Of a DNA stretch of 5,343 bases, positions 1-4,126 are shown piece by piece. Source of the DNA: a bacterium (GTDB taxonomy: Bacteria; Caldisericota; Caldisericia; B22-G15); assembly GCA_012517755.1 (NCBI GenBank), contig JAAYUH010000029.1:1-5343 (forward strand). The letters are read 5' to 3'. Under the pieces are notes generated by a model. It was not told the DNA's origin. It did no database searches and saw only the letters and a list, made by a program, of their open reading frames with translations. A program made the translations under genes and the position numbers. Within the stretch, counting starts at the first letter, position 1, and every line of letters begins with the position of its first letter.

Positions 1-23
1 CCAATATAACTATAATCATTCAT
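1..23 (-). CDS. 5' end of a gene cut by the left window edge
   Basis: Only the first codons are visible. From the ATG at 23-21 the peptide begins MNDYSYI; from the ATG at 19-17, in another frame, it would begin MIIVIL, which looks like a membrane segment. The first has the more usual spacing from the AGGAGGT box. Its own extended -10 promoter suggests that it is transcribed apart from the ATPase cluster. Nothing can be said of its function. Confidence 0.5.
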
Positions 24-28
24 ATATG

Positions 29-35
29 ACCTCCT
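29..35 (-). promoter_or_regulatory. Ribosome binding site of left-edge gene
   Basis: AGGAGGT on the minus strand lies 5 nt before an ATG at 23-21 and 9 nt before another at 19-17. It is the best evidence that a new gene begins at the left edge. Confidence 0.7.
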
Positions 36-48
36 GTCATTAAGTTAA

Positions 49-57
49 ATTATAACA
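49..57 (-). promoter_or_regulatory. Extended -10 promoter of left-edge gene
   Basis: TGTTATAAT on the minus strand is a perfect extended -10 (TGnTATAAT), the same type as at cstA. No convincing -35 box is found at 16-18 nt upstream (TATTAA at 77-72 is poor), which extended -10 promoters can tolerate. The predicted start near position 42 leaves a leader of about 20 nt. Confidence 0.55.
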
Positions 58-71
58 AAAATTATTTTGAA

Positions 72-713
72 TTAATAATAATTTACAATTGCTTGTAAAT
101 TATTTACAATTTTTTTTAAATCTGTGGGAGTTTTTCTTGGATCTGGTTTTAAAAGTAAAAACAATACATTTGTTTCTCTTGTATATCCAAGATGTTTTAT
201 GTTTTTAAAATCTATTGATCTTTTTACTAATTTTTCAAGAGCTCCTATATCATCTTTATTTTTATAAAAAATATAAAATTTATTATTATCATAATTTACA
301 ATTTCTTTTTTATAAGTTTTTATATCTTCTAATGGTGGTCCAGGAAAATAAAAGTTTGTTTTAATAATATGAGCATCATAACCCAATTTCTGCTTTAATC
401 TTATTATTACATACAATCTATCATGCTTTCTTGTAATTAAAGATATTGGTAAATACAATAAACTCTGTCTTGGAAGAAGAGTTAAAGACATTTGTATCTG
501 ATTTATAAAATCATCATCTATTTCATATTGAACTTTAAAACCAACATATCCACCTATCCAAGTATATAATTGATCTTTTGGTTTTAAATTATCTTCAAAC
601 CCCTTTATATAATATCTCATTAAAGTTATGTTTAACTTTCTACCTTGAAAAAATTGTAAAGATACAACTCCTCCAATAATGAGGATAATTAAAATTATTT
701 CTCCTTGTGACAT
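72..713 (-). CDS. Single-anchor membrane protein, unknown family
   Basis: A 213-aa protein that I do not recognise. Residues 5-21 are a strongly hydrophobic segment (EIILIILIIGGVVSLQF) followed by the basic QGRK, which fits a signal anchor with the rest of the chain in the cytosol. The soluble part has LKPKDQLYTWIGGYVGFKVQYE (43-64, conserved-looking), TLLPRQSLLYLPISLITRKHDRLYVIIR (78-105) and a basic C-terminal region. The alternation of strands and turns suggests a mostly beta core. It has no cysteine. The ATG directly follows the stop of the DUF59-like gene (TAAATG), with a weak GGAAAGGAAGA box upstream, so it is translationally linked to the ATPase cluster. It could be the membrane receptor or anchor for the ATPase complex; that is inference from position alone. 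Confidence 0.85.
   Translation of the reverse strand: MSQGEIILIILIIGGVVSLQFFQGRKLNITLMRYYIKGFEDNLKPKDQLYTWIGGYVGFKVQYEIDDDFINQIQMSLTLLPRQSLLYLPISLITRKHDRLYVIIRLKQKLGYDAHIIKTNFYFPGPPLEDIKTYKKEIVNYDNNKFYIFYKNKDDIGALEKLVKRSIDFKNIKHLGYTRETNVLFLLLKPDPRKTPTDLKKIVNNLQAIVNYY
77..104 (-). terminator. AU-rich stem-loop at operon end, possible terminator
   Basis: A perfect 12-bp inverted repeat, AATAATTTACAA and TTGTAAATTATT on the minus strand, with a GCAA loop, a GNRA tetraloop. It lies in the last ten codons of the 213-aa gene, ending 2 nt before its stop codon. The stem has only two G-C pairs. The following sequence (TTAATTCAAAATAATTTTTG) is A+T-rich without a continuous T run, so it is a weak intrinsic terminator at best. 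It may instead protect the 3' end of the mRNA. Confidence 0.4.
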
Positions 714-1007
714 TTAAAAATCTTCCTTTCCGCTTAAAACTATTACTTCTGTGAAACCTTCTTGATTTAATAAATCGACAATTTTTTTTGCAAGAGAGTT
801 CATAAGATAAGTTGAAATAAAAATATAACTTGGCGAAAAATATTCAGGATACAACCTTTTTAATCTTATAATTATTCTTGTAAAATCAATTTCAATCTCC
901 TGAATAAAATCACCAGTTATTAAATCAAGACCAGTTGTTGGCTCTTGAATTTTTGATAAAATTTTTTTAATTCTTTTAATTAAATCTTCGTCGCCTTTTG
1001 TTTTCAT
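714..1007 (-). CDS. Divergent DUF59/MIP18-like protein
   Basis: A 97-aa protein that I read as a degenerate member of the DUF59 (MIP18 / SufT-PaaD-like) family. The fold cues are an N-terminal helix (8-20), the turn QEPTTGLDLITGDFIQEIEID (near DPExGxxIVxLGxVxxVxV in the family), a strand RIIIRLKRLYPE (44-55), a long helix (63-82) and a final strand FTEVIVLSG (85-93). The family's usual cysteine in the PGCP segment is missing; the equivalent place reads YPEYFSP, and the protein has no cysteine. DUF59 proteins normally help Fe-S cluster assembly, and the domain is fused to the N-terminus of Mrp/ApbC ATPases. Here it is a separate gene overlapping the ATPase gene by 4 nt (ATGA), so a partnership is likely. 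The missing Cys makes an Fe-S role doubtful. Family assignment is by motif likeness only. Confidence 0.72.
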   Translation of the reverse strand: MKTKGDEDLIKRIKKILSKIQEPTTGLDLITGDFIQEIEIDFTRIIIRLKRLYPEYFSPSYIFISTYLMNSLAKKIVDLLNQEGFTEVIVLSGKEDF

Positions 1008-1966
1008 ACTAATATATAATTATCATAAAATTTAAGTAAATCTTCAATACCTCTTGGTGATTGTGAAAGTAATGGAATATCTTTAATATTGATATTTTTT
1101 ATCTCATCTTTCATTTTTCCAATCACTCTTTCCTGTTCAATTAGTTTACCCTTTATAACTTCAGGAGGATTATCAAAAATCAAATATTTATTTAAGTAAA
1201 TTTCATTTACTTTTATATTAAATTTATTCAAAGATTCTATTATTCTTTTTGTCTCAAAAAGTGCTAAATCTTCTGGTAAAGTAACTATATTTATTTTTGT
1301 TAAATCTGATTGAAAGAGTTTCATTAAATTCTCCATTTCTTTACCATAATTTACAAGTTCTATCATTATTTGGTCTTCTTTTTCATCTGCAGTTAAAGTT
1401 ATAACTTCATCTCCTATGATAGCTTCGGTTTTTCCTTTAACATTTTCAACCATTTTTCTTTTATCAAGAATTTTTCTTCTTATATCCATCAATCTTTTTG
1501 TCCACATCAAAGTTAATTTTGGTAGTGCAAGAACTCTTGTCGTTATACCAGTTGGTGGTGTATCAAATATTAAAGCATCGAATTCATTCATATTTAAAAA
1601 TTTTTTAATTGATTCAAGAACAGCATACTCTTCTATTCCAGGAGAATATCTTAAAATATCAAAATATCTATCAAGATTAAAACTTGCAAGATATTTATAA
1701 GTATTTCTTAAATTTGTTGAAAGATCATTTAAGTATTCTTTAATCATTTTTTCTAAATCTACTTCAACAGCAGATAGATTTTCTGTCAATTTTTTTATAT
1801 TATTCGATAGTTCAATGTCAAATGCATCACCAAGATTATGTGCAGGGTCAAGAGATGCGATCAAAAAATTTCTATTTTTATTATAATATGCTATACCAAT
1901 GCTAAAACTTGCTGAAATTGTAGTCTTCCCTGTCCCTCCTTTACCAAGATAAAAATAGATTTCCAT
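1004..1966 (-). CDS. ArsA/Get3-type P-loop ATPase
   Basis: A cytosolic 320-aa ATPase of the ArsA/Get3 branch of the SIMIBI (MinD/ParA-like) NTPases. Motifs are the deviant Walker A GKGGTGKTT (8-16), switch I DPAHNLGDAF (40-49), SPGIEEYAVL (108-117), switch II FDTPPTGITTRVLALP (134-149), LPEDLALFETKRII (230-243) and the C-terminal PLLSQSPRGIEDLLKF (298-313), which matches the adenine-side loop of ArsA proteins. Length fits a single-domain, Get3-like protein working as a homodimer rather than the duplicated arsenite-pump ArsA. There is no cysteine at all, so the arsenite-binding cysteines and the Get3 CxxC zinc site are both absent. A long charged helical stretch at about 155-220 sits where Get3 has its client-binding subdomain. 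The neighbours are not arsenic genes. The start has no good Shine-Dalgarno box but cannot move, as the P-loop begins at residue 8. Its TGA overlaps the next ATG. The true role and client are unknown. Confidence 0.92.
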   Translation of the reverse strand: MEIYFYLGKGGTGKTTISASFSIGIAYYNKNRNFLIASLDPAHNLGDAFDIELSNNIKKLTENLSAVEVDLEKMIKEYLNDLSTNLRNTYKYLASFNLDRYFDILRYSPGIEEYAVLESIKKFLNMNEFDALIFDTPPTGITTRVLALPKLTLMWTKRLMDIRRKILDKRKMVENVKGKTEAIIGDEVITLTADEKEDQIMIELVNYGKEMENLMKLFQSDLTKINIVTLPEDLALFETKRIIESLNKFNIKVNEIYLNKYLIFDNPPEVIKGKLIEQERVIGKMKDEIKNINIKDIPLLSQSPRGIEDLLKFYDNYILV

Positions 1967-1975
1967 ATAATATAT

Positions 1976-2254
1976 TTAATCTATGTTAAATATTCCCGCT
2001 ATTTCAGCAAGATTATCATCAAGGTTTTTGCTTCTTGCTATCATAACATATACTTCTCTTTGCATATAAGGCAAAATTCTTAAAATAATACCAGTTGGTG
2101 GAGATGGTATGCCTGCAAAAGCACCCATTGTAAGCAATGCAAAAATATTTTCTGTTTCTATTAACTCTTTTTCAATACGGGAGGTCGAAACCTCCCTTAA
2201 ACCTATATCTAAACCTTTAAATATTTTTTTCAGGAGGTCAAAGAGTTTTTTCAT
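1976..2254 (-). CDS. 92-aa protein of unknown function with PPTG motif
   Basis: I cannot name the family. The N-terminus (residues 1-20) is a Lys- and Leu-rich amphipathic stretch, MKKLFDLLKKIFKGLDIG. A charged helix rich in Glu follows (26-36), then a conserved-looking hydrophobic block, FALLTMGAFAGIPSPPTGI (38-56), and an acidic tail ending GIFNID. There is no signal peptide and no cysteine. The block PPTGIILRIL (52-61) resembles switch II of the downstream ATPase (PPTGITTRVL). The ATG at 2254 is the only one before Met43 and lies 6 nt after the cstA stop, with no clear Shine-Dalgarno box, so translation may depend on coupling to cstA. The ATPase gene starts 9 nt after this gene ends, which points to a shared function. 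The strange early Leu codons (CTC, CTC, CTG) are noted in the findings. Confidence 0.85.
   Translation of the reverse strand: MKKLFDLLKKIFKGLDIGLREVSTSRIEKELIETENIFALLTMGAFAGIPSPPTGIILRILPYMQREVYVMIARSKNLDDNLAEIAGIFNID
2179..2196 (-). repeat. GC-rich intragenic hairpin with UUCG loop
   Basis: A perfect 7-bp inverted repeat inside the 92-aa gene: GGGAGGT, loop TTCG, ACCTCCC on the minus strand. In RNA this gives a UUCG tetraloop, although the closing pair is U-A rather than the extra-stable C-G. No T run follows, so it is not an intrinsic terminator. It is one of the most GC-rich short stretches in this AT-rich window and includes a Shine-Dalgarno-like and an anti-Shine-Dalgarno-like arm. Its function is unknown and it may be incidental to the coding of residues 20-26. 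Confidence 0.5.
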
Positions 2255-2260
2255 AAATTT

Positions 2261-4024
2261 TTATTTAGTCTCGGCCTCAGGTAATGGACCTTTTCTCCAT
2301 CCACTTAAGAAATCAGCAACAAGTATGAAGTTTAGAATTAGCATTATTACTGTAAATCCTCCAAGCATATATTTGTTGAATGCAACTGCAATAGATGGAA
2401 TAACAACAAATAGATACCATATTAATCCTATTGTAACAGTTATCCATAAGAATAGAGCAGGAATAAGAACTGCCATTTGCCAAGCAGGTTTTGCTTTTTG
2501 GACTCTTTTAACCCATATTGCTGCAGTTATCATTGCAATTGCTGCGAGTAATTGGTTTGCACCAGCAAACCCTGGCCAAAGAATATTATAACTACCCCAC
2601 CAGATTAGAAGAAGCGCTAAAAGATCAGCAATGATTGAAGCTACCCATTTATCAGAAATAAACTTATATAATCCCTCACTAACACCTTTAATAGGTTCCC
2701 AAATTTCACTCCAAGCATATCTTGCAAGTCTTACTGCAGTATCAAGAGTTGTTAATACAAATGCTGATACCCACAATCCAGCAAAAGTTGTACCAATATT
2801 TTCTGGTAATCCAACTGCTGTTGTCATTTTACCAAACGATTTTGTAAATATACCAGTAGCGCCACCTACACTATTTGACGCTCCAGCATATTTATTTGCA
2901 AGATACGTTTTATCTGTCATTAAAAGATTCATATCTATACCCATTTCAGCTAATTTCCCAGAGGCTCCTTGTAAAACTTGCATACCAAATGCTGCAATTG
3001 AAGTAATGACTAAGGTTGCTAAGAAACCTTCAGTAAACATACTTCCATAACCTATAAAAAGTCCTGATAACTCACTATCAAGTTGTTTTGAAGTTGTACC
3101 TGTTGCGACAAGAGAGTGGAAGCCAGACAAAGCACCACAAGCAATAACAAGTGGAACTGTAGGCCAGAATGGTGATGGTTTTCCTCCAACTGTTGCTGCA
3201 CTGAAAATTGTAAATGTTGGCCAGTTAAATCCTCCGAATGCAAAAACTGCAGCAACAAGACCTAATATTAATCCTGCCCATAAAATATATGCATTAAGAT
3301 AATCTCTTGGTTGTAAAAGTATCCAAACAGGAAGTGATGATGCAATAACAGAATAAATTGCTAAAACAATATACCAAGTATGTGCATCTGTTATTTTGAT
3401 AAAAGGAAAGGCATAACCAATATATATGCTAAGCACTAATAGTATAACACCAATTATTGAAGCAACTGAAAATGAAAGTTTTGTCCTATAAAGAAGAACT
3501 CCTTCGATTAAGGCTACAAAGATAAATAAAATTGCTGCTGTTCCTATTGATGCATTAGTTGTTGCAAGTCCTGAAAATACTCCCATAAAAGCAGCTATTA
3601 TCAAAAGAAGAGTAAAATAGATAAAAATTTCGAAAGTGTATTTTGTTCTTGCTGACATTAATTTTCCTGAAACCCATTGAATTGATTTTCCATCATATCT
3701 AACAGAAGCCATTAAAGCAAGGTAATCATGAACACTTCCAATAAAAAGATTACCAAGCCAAACCCATAAAAGTCCAGGTAACCAACCCCATGCCATAGCA
3801 ATAGCAGGACCTGTTATTGGACCAGCACCAGCAATTGATGCAAAATGGTGTCCATACAAAACAAATGGTTTTGCAGGTACATAGTCAATATTGTCTCTTA
3901 GTTTAACTGCTGGTGTAGGTCTATTTGGATCAGGTTTTACTACCTCTTTTTCTAACCTTTTACCATAAACAAAATAGAAAAATAGATAAAATGCTGCCCC
4001 AAGTATTGCTATTAAAGCAGTCAT
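2261..4024 (-). CDS. cstA: CstA-family carbon starvation transporter
   Basis: A complete 587-aa polytopic inner-membrane protein of the CstA family. Known E. coli members are CstA, linked to peptide and pyruvate uptake in starvation, and BtsT/YjiY, a pyruvate/H+ symporter. Family motifs seen are RPTPAV (35-40), GHHFASIAGAGPITGP (58-73), GSVHDY (96-101), QPRDYLN (238-244), GALSGFHSLVATGTTSKQL (297-315), TTLDTAVRLARY (425-436) and FAGANQLLAA (486-495). Many hydrophobic segments run through the whole length. It is shorter than the about 700-aa E. coli proteins and matches the compact 550-600-aa form common in Gram-positive and thermophilic bacteria. The substrate (pyruvate, peptides or another carboxylate) cannot be read from the sequence. 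The gene has its own promoter, a leader ORF and a strong ribosome binding site. The next gene follows after 6 nt, which suggests co-transcription. By eye its GC content is clearly above that of its neighbours. Confidence 0.96.
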   Translation of the reverse strand: MTALIAILGAAFYLFFYFVYGKRLEKEVVKPDPNRPTPAVKLRDNIDYVPAKPFVLYGHHFASIAGAGPITGPAIAMAWGWLPGLLWVWLGNLFIGSVHDYLALMASVRYDGKSIQWVSGKLMSARTKYTFEIFIYFTLLLIIAAFMGVFSGLATTNASIGTAAILFIFVALIEGVLLYRTKLSFSVASIIGVILLVLSIYIGYAFPFIKITDAHTWYIVLAIYSVIASSLPVWILLQPRDYLNAYILWAGLILGLVAAVFAFGGFNWPTFTIFSAATVGGKPSPFWPTVPLVIACGALSGFHSLVATGTTSKQLDSELSGLFIGYGSMFTEGFLATLVITSIAAFGMQVLQGASGKLAEMGIDMNLLMTDKTYLANKYAGASNSVGGATGIFTKSFGKMTTAVGLPENIGTTFAGLWVSAFVLTTLDTAVRLARYAWSEIWEPIKGVSEGLYKFISDKWVASIIADLLALLLIWWGSYNILWPGFAGANQLLAAIAMITAAIWVKRVQKAKPAWQMAVLIPALFLWITVTIGLIWYLFVVIPSIAVAFNKYMLGGFTVIMLILNFILVADFLSGWRKGPLPEAETK

Positions 4025-4077
4025 TTTTTTACCTCCTTCTTAAAATTTTTAAGGTTTATAAAATTTTCAAAGAGCAT
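4021..4077 (-). CDS. 18-codon leader ORF coupled to cstA
   Basis: The ATG at 4077-4075 opens an 18-codon frame encoding MLFENFINLKNFKKEVKK. A GGAGG box precedes it by about 10 nt. Its TGA (4023-4021) overlaps the cstA ATG in the arrangement ATGA, typical of translational coupling. The last codons (AAG AAG GAG GTA) contain the cstA Shine-Dalgarno sequence, so ribosomes translating the leader would pass over and end at the cstA start. The peptide is basic, has three Phe and five Lys, and matches no family I know. It is not the YbdD/YjiX small protein that often accompanies cstA, which is longer and different. The hairpin between the GGAGG box and the ATG could hinder initiation. The ORF may also be a chance reading frame in AT-rich DNA. 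Confidence 0.45.
   Translation of the reverse strand: MLFENFINLKNFKKEVKK
4031..4040 (-). promoter_or_regulatory. Ribosome binding site of cstA
   Basis: AGAAGGAGGT on the minus strand is a near-perfect Shine-Dalgarno box, 6 nt before the cstA ATG at 4024. It fixes that start firmly and suggests efficient translation even without coupling from the leader ORF. Confidence 0.9.
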
Positions 4078-4087
4078 AACTCTTTGA
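4067..4087 (-). promoter_or_regulatory. Hairpin at predicted 5' end of cstA mRNA
   Basis: A perfect 8-bp inverted repeat, TCAAAGAG / CTCTTTGA, encloses the 5-nt loop TTATG (minus strand). It lies about 5 nt after the predicted transcription start. A GGAGG box sits just upstream of the stem, and the ATG of the 18-codon leader ORF is in the loop. The sequence after it is AAATTTTATAAACC rather than a run of T, so it is a poor intrinsic terminator for the MurF-like gene. A leader structure that stabilises the mRNA or controls translation fits better, though termination cannot be excluded. Confidence 0.55.
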
Positions 4088-4098
4088 CCTCCAAAAAT

Positions 4099-4126
4099 AT
4101 TATATCACTTTTTTAAATTTCTTCAA
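4099..4126 (-). promoter_or_regulatory. Extended -10 promoter of cstA operon
   Basis: Read on the minus strand, TGATATAAT (4107-4099) is a perfect extended -10 (TGnTATAAT). TTGAAG at 4126-4121 matches four positions of the TTGACA -35 consensus, with a 16-nt spacer. The predicted transcription start is near 4092, so the mRNA would begin at or close to GGAGGTC. The -35 box lies inside the last codons of the MurF-like gene. This is inferred from consensus only; the start site has not been mapped. Confidence 0.7.

Noticed and set aside
1416..1700. 94-codon plus-strand frame
   Set aside because: Antisense to the ATPase gene across switch II; explained by the coding bias of the opposite strand.
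1004..1966. Arsenite-pump ATPase (arsA) as the function
   Set aside because: Single ATPase domain, no Cys for arsenite, and no arsB, arsR, arsD or arsC nearby. Only the fold family is supported.
2109..2591. 160-codon open frame on the plus strand
   Set aside because: It lies antisense to the 92-aa gene and cstA, both clearly coding, and its translation has no recognisable domain. It is a shadow of the real frames.
2631..3050. 139-codon open frame on the plus strand
   Set aside because: Antisense to the conserved part of cstA; no family likeness and no ribosome binding site.
3052..3258. 68-codon minus-strand frame rich in Gln and Leu
   Set aside because: Overlaps cstA in another frame, where the cstA motif GALSGFHSLVATGTTSKQL is encoded; low-complexity out-of-frame product.
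4067..4087. Hairpin as terminator of the MurF-like gene
   Set aside because: No T run follows the stem, and it lies just downstream of a good promoter, so a cstA leader structure is more likely.
3925..4116. 63-codon plus-strand frame over the cstA start and leader
   Set aside because: No ribosome binding site or known domain; covers the minus-strand promoter and leader, so it is most likely chance.
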